DNA of 64,000 nucleotides, taken from assembly GCF_007858475.1 (NCBI RefSeq), contig NZ_VIGX01000004.1, positions 248,001 to 312,000 on the forward strand. The letters run 5' to 3'. Both the position numbers and the translations under genes were made by a program. The stretch is from Tsukamurella conjunctivitidis. Lineage in GTDB: Bacteria > Actinomycetota > Actinomycetes > Mycobacteriales > Mycobacteriaceae. Positions 42,595 to 52,035 of this stretch are shown here, piece by piece; positions within the stretch are counted from its first letter, which is position 1, and each line of letters begins with the position of its first letter. The notes below the pieces were generated by a model that was not told the DNA's origin, made no database searches, and saw nothing but the letters and a program-made list of their open reading frames with translations.

Positions 42595-44214
42595 ATGGCC
42601 GAGAAGAACGCTGCTGCGGAGTATCTCGATGCACTCGCGACATTCGAACAGGCGGCGGAACGGCTCGCCGCGATGAACCCCGTGATGCTCTCCTCCACGG
42701 AGGTACTCGATGGGCTGCGCCGGCTCGAGCGCGCCGCCCGGAAGGTGCCCAGCAGCCAGCACTGGCTCACCCAGGTCGGTATCGAGCAGGGCCTGCCGGC
42801 GCAGCTCGGGTATACCGGTGTCAAGGAGATGCTGGTCGATCAGCTGTACCTCGCCGGCGGGGAAGCGGTCGATCGGATCCGGGGTGCCCGCTCGCGAGCA
42901 CCCCGGCAGACGCACGGAGTTGCGTCCGAACCCAAGCTCCCGGTACTCGCCGGTGCGCAACGCGACGGACTGATCTCCGAGCGGCACGCGGTCTCGATCG
43001 AGAAGGCCCTCGACAAGTGCTCGCACAAGCTCACCATGCCCAAACTTCATGACCTGGAAGACATGCTGGTCACCGCAGCGGTCGGCGGCTGCACCCCGGA
43101 TGACATCGCGATGCTCGGGCGACGCGCCTACGAGCACATCGATCCCGACGGTGCTGAACCCTCGGCCGAGGACATCGCCCGTGCCCGCGAGCTGAGCATC
43201 GGCAAGCAGGGTGAGGATCTGATGTCCGGCGTCGAAGGCGTGCTCTCACCCGAGGCGAGAGCGCTGATGGACGTGGTCTTCGAAAAGCTCGCCCGCCCAG
43301 GCGTGAACAACCCGGATGACGTCGATGCTCCGGTCGATATGGACGACGCCGATGCCGTAGCCGCGGCGGCCAAGCGGGACAGGCGCACCACGGCGCAACG
43401 CAACCACGACGCCCTCGCCGCCGCCCTGCGTGCAGCGATCGGATCAGGGCTTCTGGGGCAGCACCGGGGCCTTCCGTGCATCCCGATCATCACGCTCAGC
43501 ATCGACCAGCTCGAGTCCGAGACCGGCATCGCCACCACCGCTACCGGCGGGCGACTCCCTGTCGAGGACGCATTGCGGATGATGGGCGCCAACCCCAAAT
43601 ACCTCCTGCTGCTCGACGTCGCCGGACGCCCGCTGTACCTGGGCCGGGAGAAGCGTCTCGCCTCTGCCGATCAGCGGATCGCGCTGTACGGGTCTGAGAA
43701 GGGCTGCAGCGCACCGCGCTGCGACGCCCCGGCCACCCGCTGCCAGGTCCACCACACGACCGAGTGGAAGGACGGCGGCCGCACCGATATCACGGTCCTC
43801 ACGCTCGCGTGCGATGCCCACCACGGCAAAGTGGTCCCCAGCGGCGACGCGATCCGCCGGGGATTCGAGACGGTGACCATTCCCGACGGCGAGGAATTCG
43901 CCGGCCGTACCGGATGGCACCGCACCGCCGACCCCGACGGCGCCTTCCAGGTGAACCACCGGCACCACGCCCACGAGTTGTACCGGCTGGCACAGGAGCA
44001 CCACCGGCAGCGGCACCAGCAGTACTCCGACGCCTGGCGCGAACAGGACGAACGCGCCCTGTACCGCGATTTCGTCGGCACCATCCACGACGACATCAGC
44101 GCGATGCTCGACGGACCGAACGGTCCGCCGATCCTCGAAGCACTCCTCGCAGAGCACGAAGCGGACAACGCCTGGCGCCTCGACCCTCCGTCGTGGGTAT
44201 CCCTCGCGGCCTGA
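42595..44214 (+). CDS. DUF222 / HNH endonuclease protein (13E12 family)
   Basis: 539 residues. The N-terminal part is the DUF222 domain (about 10-330). Between 370 and 415 is the HNH motif: GCSAPRCDAPATRCQVHHTTEWKDGG with zinc cysteines and the His pair, then LACDAHHGK. This is the mycobacterial 13E12 repeat family, frequently present in several copies and linked to mobile DNA. The ATG at 42595 has GGAGGTGA upstream. Base composition is slightly lower in GC than in the neighbours, and there is no integrase or repeat nearby. A nuclease function is predicted; its target is unknown. Confidence 0.9.
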   Translation: MAEKNAAAEYLDALATFEQAAERLAAMNPVMLSSTEVLDGLRRLERAARKVPSSQHWLTQVGIEQGLPAQLGYTGVKEMLVDQLYLAGGEAVDRIRGARSRAPRQTHGVASEPKLPVLAGAQRDGLISERHAVSIEKALDKCSHKLTMPKLHDLEDMLVTAAVGGCTPDDIAMLGRRAYEHIDPDGAEPSAEDIARARELSIGKQGEDLMSGVEGVLSPEARALMDVVFEKLARPGVNNPDDVDAPVDMDDADAVAAAAKRDRRTTAQRNHDALAAALRAAIGSGLLGQHRGLPCIPIITLSIDQLESETGIATTATGGRLPVEDALRMMGANPKYLLLLDVAGRPLYLGREKRLASADQRIALYGSEKGCSAPRCDAPATRCQVHHTTEWKDGGRTDITVLTLACDAHHGKVVPSGDAIRRGFETVTIPDGEEFAGRTGWHRTADPDGAFQVNHRHHAHELYRLAQEHHRQRHQQYSDAWREQDERALYRDFVGTIHDDISAMLDGPNGPPILEALLAEHEADNAWRLDPPSWVSLAA

Positions 44215-44233
44215 ACCGGTCGTGGCCTGACGT

Positions 44234-44270
44234 GCCCATCGAAGAACCCCGGCGTGGGGGTCGGATGGGC
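44234..44270. terminator. compound hairpin after the DUF222 gene
   Basis: GCCCATC (44234-44240) pairs with GATGGGC (44264-44270), enclosing ACCCC/GGGGT around a 6-nt loop. It follows the DUF222 stop, between convergent genes. Confidence 0.45.
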
Positions 44271-44372
44271 GTCGGGGCAGTCGGCCATGCCAGCAGCCAC
44301 TGCGAGTCCACCGCGCCAGTGAGGGTTCGTCCGGCTCCCCGCCCGCGGTGGAGAGGTTGATGCAGCGTGAAC

Positions 44373-45896
44373 TCAGACCTGCTCGCGCAGCTTGAACTTG
44401 AGCACCTTGCCCGCGGGGTTGCGGGGGAGAGCGTCCACGACGTGCAGGGCGAGCGGCAGCTTGTACGGCGCCAGCGAGTCCTTCGCGAACTCGCGGACCT
44501 CCTCCAGCGTGAGCGAGGTCTCGGGCTTGAGCGCGACGATCGCCGTCACGGCCTCGCCCCACTTCTCGTGCGGAGTACCGATGATCGCGACCTCCGCGAT
44601 TGACGGGTGCCGGTACAGGACGGACTCGACCTCGGCGGGGTAGACGTTCTCGCCGCCGGAGATCACCATGTCCTTCACACGATCCACGACCGTGACGTAC
44701 CCGTCCGAATCCTGTTCGCCCACATCGCCCGTGTGGAACCAGCCGTCCGCGTCGATCGCGGCGCCGGTGGCGTCCGGGTTCTGCCAGTAACCGGGAGTCA
44801 CCTGGGGGCCGCGCACGCAGACCTCGCCGCGCTCCCCGGCGGGGACGGGCGCACCGTCGGGCCCGAGGAGCGCGACCTCCGAGAGCGGCAGGATGTGGTG
44901 GCCGGCGGCGCCGATCTTGCGGGCGGTGTCGTAGACGTCCATGACGAGGGCGAGCGGCGCGGTCTCGGTGAGCCCGTAGCCCTGGCAGAACGGGATGTTC
45001 CGGCCGTTGTACAGCGCGATGAGCGGCTCGGGGACGGGCGCGCCGCCGCAGATGAACTGGCGGACGGTGCTGAGGTCGGTGGTTTCGAAGGTCGGCGCCT
45101 GGCTCATGAACAGGAACATCGCGGGGACACCGAACATGCTGGTGACGCGGTGCTTCTCGATGAGAGCGAGCGCCGCGGTGGGGTCGAAGGCGGGCAGGAT
45201 GACCAGCTGCCCGCCCTTCTGCAACGTGATGAGGGTGGTCACGTTGAGGCCGCCGATGTGGAAGAGCGGCGCCGCGACGAGGCTGATATCGGTGGACACG
45301 GTGTCGAGGCTGAGCAGCGCGTTCATGTTGTTCCAGAACATGTTCCCGTGCGTGAGCATCGCGCCCTTGGGGCGGCCGGTGGTGCCGGAGGTGTACATGA
45401 TCAGGGCGAGGTCGTCCTCCGCGGGCGACTGCGGCTCCGCGATCGGCGCACGGTCGGCGAGGAGCCCGTCGAGCTGCTCCCAGCCGTCCACCGGCTCGAG
45501 GGCGATGGCCCGCATCAGTCCCGACGCGGCGCGCACCGGCTCGACCACGGCGGCGCGGTCGGCGTCGGCCACGAGGGTGTGGACGCCGGCGTCGGTGAGG
45601 ATGTACTCGAGCTCCGCCGAGGTCAGGCGGAAGTTCAGCGGCACGAAGACCGCGCCGGCGCGGGAGGCGGCGAACATCGTGGTGAGGAAGTCGGGGTGGT
45701 TGAAGCCCACGTACCCCACCCGGTCGCCCGTGCCGACGCCGCCCGCGACGAGTTCCGCCGCGAGCCGGTCGACCCGGTCCGCGAACTCCCGGTAGCTCCA
45801 CGTCGTCTCGCCGTAGGTGATGGCGGGGCGGTCGCCGCTGACGGCGGCGCGGCGGGCGATCCAGGATCCGAGGTCGACGGCGGGGCGAGCGGGCAT
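44373..45896 (-). CDS. acyl-CoA synthetase/AMP-dependent ligase (FadD-like)
   Basis: 507 residues of the ANL superfamily. Adenylation motifs are complete: YTSGTTGRPKGAMLTHGN (P-loop), CQGYGLTETAPLALV, the hinge DRVKDMVISGGENVYPAEVE, and the C-terminal catalytic Lys in LPRNPAGKVLK. The carboxylate substrate cannot be read, but the sequence is closer to medium/long-chain and aromatic acyl-CoA ligases than to very long FadD. ATG at 45896 follows AAGGAGT. It is convergent with the DUF222 gene and transcribed away from the SRPBCC gene with a 165-bp gap in which I see nothing notable. Confidence 0.92.
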   Translation of the reverse strand: MPARPAVDLGSWIARRAAVSGDRPAITYGETTWSYREFADRVDRLAAELVAGGVGTGDRVGYVGFNHPDFLTTMFAASRAGAVFVPLNFRLTSAELEYILTDAGVHTLVADADRAAVVEPVRAASGLMRAIALEPVDGWEQLDGLLADRAPIAEPQSPAEDDLALIMYTSGTTGRPKGAMLTHGNMFWNNMNALLSLDTVSTDISLVAAPLFHIGGLNVTTLITLQKGGQLVILPAFDPTAALALIEKHRVTSMFGVPAMFLFMSQAPTFETTDLSTVRQFICGGAPVPEPLIALYNGRNIPFCQGYGLTETAPLALVMDVYDTARKIGAAGHHILPLSEVALLGPDGAPVPAGERGEVCVRGPQVTPGYWQNPDATGAAIDADGWFHTGDVGEQDSDGYVTVVDRVKDMVISGGENVYPAEVESVLYRHPSIAEVAIIGTPHEKWGEAVTAIVALKPETSLTLEEVREFAKDSLAPYKLPLALHVVDALPRNPAGKVLKFKLREQV

Positions 45897-46061
45897 GGTG
45901 ACTCCTTGCGGGCGCGGTGCGAGCGATTGCGTGCATCCTCGCCGCCGCCGGGCCGGGTCCGGGGGCGATTCGCCGGATTCTCAGGTCCGACGGTGCCGCA
46001 CCTCGCGGTGGGAGCGGACCACGCCCGCCGCGCGACAGCCTCCGCCGCCGGGCGCGGCCGC

Positions 46062-46538
46062 TCAGGCCGGGCCGGCGCCCGTGTTCTCGCTGCGGGCCTT
46101 GAGGGCGGCGAGGCCCTTCTCGAAGTCCTTGCCGGCGAACTTGTCCATCGGCACGATCCTGCCGATCAGCGAGAACAGCCCGCTGGTCTCACCGGTCATC
46201 GTCCAGGTGACCGTCACGGCGTCGCCCGTGGGGACGATGTCGAAGCGCACGTGGTTGTGCGACGACATCGGCTTGAGGAACTCGAGGTCCACGTCGACCG
46301 AGCGGCCCGGCTCGACCGCGGAGATCGTCATCCGGCCGGCGCCCGCCTTGCGGTTGCCGCGCCAGGCGTAACTCGCGCCCGGCCCGCTCGACGGGCCGGT
46401 GTACTCGCGGTGCAGCTGCGGGTCGAGACCCTCCCAGGGTGACCAGTGCCGCCATTCGTGGAAGTCGGCGATGAGCCCGTAGACGGTGTCGGCGGGCGCC
46501 GCGATCTCGGTGGATCGGGTGACGGTGAAGGCGGTCAT
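46062..46538 (-). CDS. SRPBCC polyketide-cyclase-like protein
   Basis: 158 residues of the START/SRPBCC fold: FTVTRSTEIAAPADTVYGLIADFHEWRHWSPWE, GPGASYAWRGNRKAGAGRMTI, then VTWTMTGETSGLFSLIGRIVPMDKFAGKDFEKGLAAL. Members bind hydrophobic ligands; the family is common in mycobacteria without known activity. The mRNA seems leaderless (TACTCT 7 nt before ATG). Downstream of the MFS gene in the same direction with 18 bp between; each carries its own -10. Confidence 0.88.
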   Translation of the reverse strand: MTAFTVTRSTEIAAPADTVYGLIADFHEWRHWSPWEGLDPQLHREYTGPSSGPGASYAWRGNRKAGAGRMTISAVEPGRSVDVDLEFLKPMSSHNHVRFDIVPTGDAVTVTWTMTGETSGLFSLIGRIVPMDKFAGKDFEKGLAALKARSENTGAGPA

Positions 46539-46545
46539 GCGGGCA

Positions 46546-46551
46546 AGAGTA
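46546..46551 (-). promoter_or_regulatory. leaderless -10 box for SRPBCC gene
   Basis: Minus-strand TACTCT lies 7 nt before the ATG at 46538. Confidence 0.55.
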
Positions 46552-46556
46552 CGGCG

Positions 46557-47705
46557 CTACCGCAGCCGGAGCGCGGCGAGCGCGACGATCACCAGCACCA
46601 CGGTCAGTCCCGTGAGTCCGGCGGTGAGGCCGGCGGCTGCCGCGATGCCGCCGACCAGCAGCGGACCGCCGGCGTCGCCGAGCTCGCGGCCGATCTCGGC
46701 GGAGCCCATCGTCTGCCCCAGTCGTTCCTTCGGGGAGTTCTGCGCGAGGTGTGCGAAGCCCAGGGGCGTCACCAGGCCCACGCCCGCGCCGATCAGCACC
46801 GCCGCGACCACGATCCCCGTCGGACCGGGGATCGCGACGGCGATGAGGCCGAGCGCGGCGAGGAGGAGCCCGGAGGCGAGGCCCGCACCGTCGGACAGCT
46901 TTCCGGCATCGCGCGCGCGACCGGCCCGCGGTTGGACCAGCGACGCCGTGAGGGCGAGCACGGAGACGACGGCGCCGGTGAAGAGGGGACCCATTCCGTG
47001 GTCGGATCCGGCGACCGGGAGGAAGCCGACGCCGACCGCGAGCACTCCGGTGGACGCGGCGAGCGCCGAGGTGGGAAGCAGGAACGAGCGGGAGCCGAGA
47101 CGCCGCGCCAGATCGACCACGGTCTGTCGCTGCCGCGGCAGGGGATCGAGCACCGGTACGGCTCCGAACGCCCACGCCGCGACCAGCGCGGCGACGCCGC
47201 CGAGCACCCCGAACAGCAGGTTGTAGCCGCCCGCCCAGATCAGCGCGCCACCGAGCACCGGACCCAGCGTGTAGCCGAGCCCCTTCCATGCGCCGTAGCT
47301 GCCGAACGCGCGGCCCTGCGCGGTATCGGGGGTCAGCCGCGAGACCATCGCGCTGGCGGCGGGCGAGAAGGCGGCCGCCGCTGCGCCCTGCGCGAACCGG
47401 GCCCCCGCGAGGAGCCCGGGGTTGCCCGCCACGACGAACGCCGTCGAGGCGATCGCGAAGGCGACCAGCCCGCCGAGCAGAACCGGTCGCGGCCCGATCC
47501 GGTCCGCCAGGGTGCCGAAGATCGGCTTGAGGAGGACCTCGGCGCCGTCGTAGAGGGCGAGCAGGACGCCGAGCGCCAGGAGCTGCGAGCCCACCGACCC
47601 GGTCAGGCCGCCAAGGCTCGCCGCGATGCTGTGCGCGCCGAAGGCGGTGGTGAAGCCCGCGGCGTAGAGCGGGAGGAGGGCGCGCCTGTGCGTCGTCGCG
47701 GTCAC
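46557..47705 (-). CDS. MFS transporter, drug-exporter like
   Basis: 382 residues, about 12 helices. The loop 2-3 motif DGAEVLLKPIFGTLADRIGPRP carries the MFS motif A, and SYGAWKGLGYTLGPVLGGALIW resembles motif C of exporters. The GTG at 47705 is preceded by TAGGTT at 6 nt (minus), fitting a leaderless mRNA. It is divergent from ctpE over 80 bp. Possible exporter of a toxic compound; substrate unknown. Confidence 0.9.
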   Translation of the reverse strand: MTATTHRRALLPLYAAGFTTAFGAHSIAASLGGLTGSVGSQLLALGVLLALYDGAEVLLKPIFGTLADRIGPRPVLLGGLVAFAIASTAFVVAGNPGLLAGARFAQGAAAAAFSPAASAMVSRLTPDTAQGRAFGSYGAWKGLGYTLGPVLGGALIWAGGYNLLFGVLGGVAALVAAWAFGAVPVLDPLPRQRQTVVDLARRLGSRSFLLPTSALAASTGVLAVGVGFLPVAGSDHGMGPLFTGAVVSVLALTASLVQPRAGRARDAGKLSDGAGLASGLLLAALGLIAVAIPGPTGIVVAAVLIGAGVGLVTPLGFAHLAQNSPKERLGQTMGSAEIGRELGDAGGPLLVGGIAAAAGLTAGLTGLTVVLVIVALAALRLR

Positions 47706-47711
47706 GAGGGG

Positions 47712-47717
47712 AACCTA
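47712..47717 (-). promoter_or_regulatory. leaderless -10 box for MFS gene
   Basis: Minus-strand TAGGTT lies 6 nt before the GTG at 47705. Confidence 0.5.
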
Positions 47718-47772
47718 GCAATACGGCGTGCCGGGACCGTCACCGCAGAGGCCGGTGACCGGTTCGCCTCAT

Positions 47773-47778
47773 TACACT
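47773..47778 (+). promoter_or_regulatory. leaderless -10 box for ctpE
   Basis: TACACT lies 7 nt before the ATG at 47786. Confidence 0.6.
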
Positions 47779-47785
47779 CGCGGGC

Positions 47786-50245
47786 ATGACTGCTGCACCC
47801 GATACGACGTCCGGCCTTCCCGCGTCCGGCCTCACCGCCGCGCAGGTCGCGGAGCGGGTGCGCGACGGACGGGTGAACACGCTGCCGAATCGCTCCGGCC
47901 GGAGCACCTGGGACATCGTCCGCGCCAACGTCTTCACCCGCATCAACGCGATGCTGGGCGTGCTCTTCCTGCTCGTGCTGTTCACCGGGTCGCTGATCAA
48001 CGGCCTGTTCGGGCTGCTCATCGTGTTCAACTCCGGAATCGGCATCATTCAGGAGCTGCGCGCCAAGAAGACCCTGGACTCGCTGGCGATCGTCGGGCAG
48101 GCCCGTCCGGTGGTGCGTCGCGACGGTGCCGCCACCGAGGTCGCGCAGTCGGACGTCGTTCTCGACGACGTGATCGAGATCGGTCCCGGCGATCAGATCG
48201 TCGTCGACGGCGAGGCGATCGAGTTCGAGGCCCTCGAGGTCGACGAGTCGCTGCTCACCGGTGAGGCGGACCCCGTCGACAAGCAGCTCGGCGACGAGAT
48301 CTTCTCCGGCAGTTTCGTGGTCTCGGGGTCCGGCGCGTACCGCGCCACGAAAGTCGGCGCCGACGCCTACGCCGCGCAGCTCGCCGACGAGGCGAGCAAG
48401 TTCACCCTGGTCAACTCCGAGCTCCGTTCCGGCATCGACAAGATCCTGCAGGTGATCACTTGGCTGCTGGTCCCGGCCGGCGTCCTCACCGTCTTCAACC
48501 AGCTGGTGATCTCGAAACAGGAACTGAACCAGGCGATCCTGGGCATGGTGGCGGCGCTGGTCCCCATGGTTCCCGAGGGGCTCGTACTCATGACCTCCAT
48601 CGCCTTCGCGGTCGGCGTCGTGCGGCTCGGGCGGCGCAAGTGCCTCGTGCAGGAGCTGCCCGCCATCGAGGGCCTTGCCCGCGTCAACGTGGTGTGCGCC
48701 GACAAGACCGGCACGCTCACCGAGAACGGGATGCGGCTGTCGGAGGTCGACGTGCTCGACGGTGAGCGCGCCGACATCGAGACCGCGCTGGCCGCGGTGG
48801 CCGCCCTCGATCCACGGCCGAACGCGAGCGTGCAGGCGATCGCCGAGGCCTACCCCGACGCTCCGGCCTGGCGCGCAGCGGGCGTGGCGCCGTTCAGCTC
48901 CGCCAAGAAGTGGTCCGGGATCTCGCTCGCCGACGGCGATGTGTCGCGCGGCAACTGGATCCTCGGCGCCGCCGACGTGCTCCTCGATCCCGAGTCCGAC
49001 GGTGCGCGGCGCGCCACCGAGCTGGGCTCGACCGGGCTGCGGGTGCTGCTGGTCGCGTCGACGGATGTGGCTGTGGACACCGAGGTCGATGGGCTCGAGG
49101 CGCCCGGGAACCTGGTGCCGCGCGCGCTGATCGCGCTGGAGCAGCGAGTGCGCGTCGACGCCCGTGACACCCTCGACTTCTTCGACGCGCAGGGCGTCGC
49201 CGTGAAGGTGATCTCCGGCGACAACGCCGTCTCCGTCGGTGCGGTGGCGCATTCGCTGGGGCTGGGCTCGCCCGATTCGTCGGTCGACGCGCGGAAGCTG
49301 CCGTCGGACAACGACGAACTCGGCGAGGTCGTCACCGACAACGTGACGTTCGGGCGCGTGCGGCCCGACCAGAAGCGGGCGATGGTCAAGGCGCTGCAGT
49401 CGCGCGGCGACACCGTCGCCATGACCGGCGACGGCGTGAACGACGTGCTGGCGCTCAAGGACTCCGACATCGGGGTCGCGATGGGATCCGGCAGCTCCGC
49501 TGCCCGGTCGGTCGCGCAGATCGTCTTGCTGGACAACAAGTTCGCGACTCTTCCGTACGTGGTGGGGGAGGGGCGGCGCGTGATCGGCAACATCGAGCGC
49601 GTGGCGAACCTGTTCCTCACCAAGACGGTGTACGCGGTGCTGCTGGCGTGGCTCGTGGGCCTGGCCGGCCTAGGTGCCAAGATCTTCGGATTCGCCGCGA
49701 TCTCGTACCCGTTCCAGCCGATCCACGTGACGATCTCGGCCTGGTTCACGATCGGTCTGCCCGCCTTCGTGATGTCCTTGGCGCCCAACAACGAACGGGC
49801 GAAGACCGGCTTCGTCTCGCGGGTGCTGAAGCTGGCGCTGCCCTCGGGCGTGGGCGTGGGCATCGCGATCTTCCTGTGCTACCTGGTGGTGAACCCGGGC
49901 GGGTCCGGCGCCTCGCTGGGCGGTAAGGCGGCGGCGCTCAGCGTCGAGCAGATCCAGGCATCGACCGCGGCACTGATCACGCTGCTCATCGGCGCGCTGT
50001 GGGTGCTCGCGATCGTCGCGAGGCCGTACACCTGGTGGAAGGTGACCCTGGTGGGCGTCTCGGTGCTGTTCTACGTGGTGCTGTTCTCGATCCCGATCGC
50101 GCAGGAGAAGTTCTTCCTCGACATCAGCGACCCCACCACCGTCGGTACCGGGTTCGCCTTCGGCGGTCTCGCGATCGTGCTGGTGGAGGTCTTCCGCCGG
50201 GTGGCGCCCTCGCTGTTCGCGCGATTCGAGCACCGACGCGGCTAA
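47786..50245 (+). CDS. ctpE: P-type cation ATPase, CtpE-like
   Basis: 819 residues of the HAD-IC P-type ATPase group. The actuator loop is [10 protein letters not shown], the phosphorylation site D306 in [12 protein letters not shown], and the hinge [21 protein letters not shown] (D549, D553). Transmembrane ligand segment is [20 protein letters not shown]; the C-terminal half holds several helices. Lacks heavy-metal N-terminal domains (no CXXC). In M. smegmatis CtpE mediates calcium uptake; assignment of this ion here is by similarity only. Own leaderless promoter, divergent from the MFS gene. Confidence 0.9.
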   Translation: MTAAPDTTSGLPASGLTAAQVAERVRDGRVNTLPNRSGRSTWDIVRANVFTRINAMLGVLFLLVLFTGSLINGLFGLLIVFNSGIGIIQELRAKKTLDSLAIVGQARPVVRRDGAATEVAQSDVVLDDVIEIGPGDQIVVDGEAIEFEALEVDESLLTGEADPVDKQLGDEIFSGSFVVSGSGAYRATKVGADAYAAQLADEASKFTLVNSELRSGIDKILQVITWLLVPAGVLTVFNQLVISKQELNQAILGMVAALVPMVPEGLVLMTSIAFAVGVVRLGRRKCLVQELPAIEGLARVNVVCADKTGTLTENGMRLSEVDVLDGERADIETALAAVAALDPRPNASVQAIAEAYPDAPAWRAAGVAPFSSAKKWSGISLADGDVSRGNWILGAADVLLDPESDGARRATELGSTGLRVLLVASTDVAVDTEVDGLEAPGNLVPRALIALEQRVRVDARDTLDFFDAQGVAVKVISGDNAVSVGAVAHSLGLGSPDSSVDARKLPSDNDELGEVVTDNVTFGRVRPDQKRAMVKALQSRGDTVAMTGDGVNDVLALKDSDIGVAMGSGSSAARSVAQIVLLDNKFATLPYVVGEGRRVIGNIERVANLFLTKTVYAVLLAWLVGLAGLGAKIFGFAAISYPFQPIHVTISAWFTIGLPAFVMSLAPNNERAKTGFVSRVLKLALPSGVGVGIAIFLCYLVVNPGGSGASLGGKAAALSVEQIQASTAALITLLIGALWVLAIVARPYTWWKVTLVGVSVLFYVVLFSIPIAQEKFFLDISDPTTVGTGFAFGGLAIVLVEVFRRVAPSLFARFEHRRG

Positions 50246-50256
50246 CGGAGCCCCGG

Positions 50257-50279
50257 GGCCGGTGTGGTCCACGCCGACC
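50257..50279. terminator. hairpin between ctpE and the cyclase gene
   Basis: Stem CGGTGTG/CACGCCG with a 3-nt loop (one G-U pair), flanked by GG/CC, lies between convergent genes. Modest strength. Confidence 0.45.
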
Positions 50280-50289
50280 GCGCTGCGGC

Positions 50290-51399
50290 TCAACTGGTGA
50301 CCGTGGTGGTCCGGTTCCGGCCCGCGGTCTTGCTCTCCTTGAGGGCGTGATCGGCGCGGTCGTTGAGGTCGTCGAGCAGGGCCGACACGATGCGCTTGGG
50401 CCGCCCCGCGGGGGCGGGATCGACGTACACGAGGCCGATGCTGAGCGATACCGAGCTACCGTCCGGCAGCCACACGGGATCCCGGTGGATGTCCTCGCCC
50501 AGGAATGTCGTGTCACGTTCGGGATCCGCACTGATGACGGCGAACTCGTCGCCGCCGAGGCGGCCGACGACAGCGTTCGCCGTGGTACCCGCGGCGATGA
50601 GGCTCGCGACGTTGCGAAGCACCCCGTCACCGACGGTGTGGCCGAAGCGGTCGTTGATGGTCTTGAACTCGTCGACGTCGATCGCCGCGACCACCATCGC
50701 GCCGGGCGTCCGGTGCAGCAGGCGATCACCCGAGAAGGCGAACCCGCGGCGATTGAGAATGTTCGTGAGCGGATCGAGGGACGATTCGAGCAGCTGCTTA
50801 CTGAGCAAGCGCTGCGTCTCGACGGTGTACCGCCGGAGCAGCGCCACCACCGCGTTCGCCACGACGATCGCGACGATCACCTCGAGCGCGACGGTGGTCG
50901 GGTTGAACCCGGCGGCGAGCAGGCTCGCACCGAGCGCCAGGATGACCGTCGTCGAGAAGGCGATGTGGAGGGACATGACCCGGCCGTCGACGAAGTGCGC
51001 CACGTAGGCGCCGATCACGGCGAACAGCCCCGTGCCGATCAGGGCCGCCTGGGCGTTCTGCATGCACAGCACCACGCCCGCCAGGCCGAGGTCGGCGTAC
51101 GCGACGAAGGCGATGCTGCCCTTGTTCCGCGCTCCCTTGGACCACCACGCCCCACCGAGCGGTGTCCTGGCCACGATGGTCGCCGCGGGGATCACGCTGA
51201 GGCAGATGAGCCCGATCGTGATCCGCCGCCATGGGCTGTCGCCGGCGCCGTCGGGAATGACCATGGTGACGGATCCGAACGCGCCGAACGCCACGGTCAG
51301 GGCGGCGATCGCATACCGCCACACCCTGTCCTGCATCTCGATACGGCGGAGAAGGTGGCGCGGAACCCCGTCGGTGAGAGTCTTCTCCATGGCGGTCAT
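50290..51399 (-). CDS. membrane diguanylate cyclase (GGDEF)
   Basis: 369 residues: a multi-helix membrane part (about 25-190; ALTVAFGAFGSVTMVI, GVVLCMQNAQAALIGTGLFAVIGAYVAHF) and a GGDEF domain beginning DPLTNILNRRGFAFSG, with FKTINDRFGHTVGDGVLRN and the intact active-site GGDEF at 282-286. An I-site RXXD five residues upstream is not evident. Makes c-di-GMP. ATG at 51399 is provisional (an ATG at 51390 also fits); TAAGAT near 51458 could be the -10. No partner EAL gene in the window. Confidence 0.88.
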   Translation of the reverse strand: MTAMEKTLTDGVPRHLLRRIEMQDRVWRYAIAALTVAFGAFGSVTMVIPDGAGDSPWRRITIGLICLSVIPAATIVARTPLGGAWWSKGARNKGSIAFVAYADLGLAGVVLCMQNAQAALIGTGLFAVIGAYVAHFVDGRVMSLHIAFSTTVILALGASLLAAGFNPTTVALEVIVAIVVANAVVALLRRYTVETQRLLSKQLLESSLDPLTNILNRRGFAFSGDRLLHRTPGAMVVAAIDVDEFKTINDRFGHTVGDGVLRNVASLIAAGTTANAVVGRLGGDEFAVISADPERDTTFLGEDIHRDPVWLPDGSSVSLSIGLVYVDPAPAGRPKRIVSALLDDLNDRADHALKESKTAGRNRTTTVTS

Positions 51400-51616
51400 C
51401 GTCCCACGGTGCCGACTCCGCATTTCCGAATTGCAAAGCTTCCCCATCGAGAATCTTATGGCGGCTGGAGCAGTTTCGAGGAGCCGCCGGTTCGGCGAAA
51501 ACCTCTCGGACGACGCCGAGTTCGTGGTCGGTGCGGTCGTAGGAGGGCGGGAGCGACGGGCTGCCCCCTGTCCGCCGGATCGCTCGAGAACGGACGGATC
51601 GTGCTTGGCTGAAACG

Positions 51617-52024
51617 ATGGATCGGACCACGGAGCTCGTCGCGCAGCTGCATGCCATCACATCCGAGCTCGGCGAGATCCACGGCCGACGTTTCACGCCG
51701 GATGGCCATCTCGTCGGCACTCTCGGGGAGGTACTGGCGGCAACGATGTTCGGGCTCACGCTCGTGCCGCCGTCCATGAAGGGCTACGACGCCGTCGACC
51801 GCGACGGACGGAAGGTCGAGATCAAGGCGACCTACGGGACGAGCGTCGCGCTGCGCGCCTCCTCGCACCGGGAGGCCGACGACCTGCTCGTGCTCCGGCT
51901 GGATGTACGCGCCGAGCCCGAGCTGGTGTTCTACGGGCCGATCGCCAGGGTCGCGGAACGGCCGGTGCAGTCCAACGGGCAGTTCTCCGTGGCGCTGTCG
52001 ACGCTCCGGCGACTGAATGAGTGA
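51617..52024 (+). CDS. DUF6998-like protein with PD-(D/E)XK signature
   Basis: 135 residues. N-terminal helix is DRTTELVAQLHAITSELGEIHGRRF. The possible active site follows: E38 in LVGTLGEVLAATMFGL, D58 in KGYDAVDRDG, and E68-I-K70 in RKVEIKATYG. This E..D..EXK pattern is that of PD-(D/E)XK nucleases. The remainder forms alternating strands. ATG at 51617 (TTG at 51605 is possible). Solitary and convergent with the FUSC gene; no methylase or helicase adjacent. Related to DUF6998 as far as I can tell, with no assigned function. Confidence 0.66.
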   Translation: MDRTTELVAQLHAITSELGEIHGRRFTPDGHLVGTLGEVLAATMFGLTLVPPSMKGYDAVDRDGRKVEIKATYGTSVALRASSHREADDLLVLRLDVRAEPELVFYGPIARVAERPVQSNGQFSVALSTLRRLNE

Positions 52025-52035
52025 GGCTCGGGAGC

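Noticed and set aside
45897-46061. Possible small gene or RNA in the 165-bp gap after the acyl-CoA ligase start.
   Set aside because: No open frame with a start signal or stable hairpin was found beyond the ligase ribosome-binding site.
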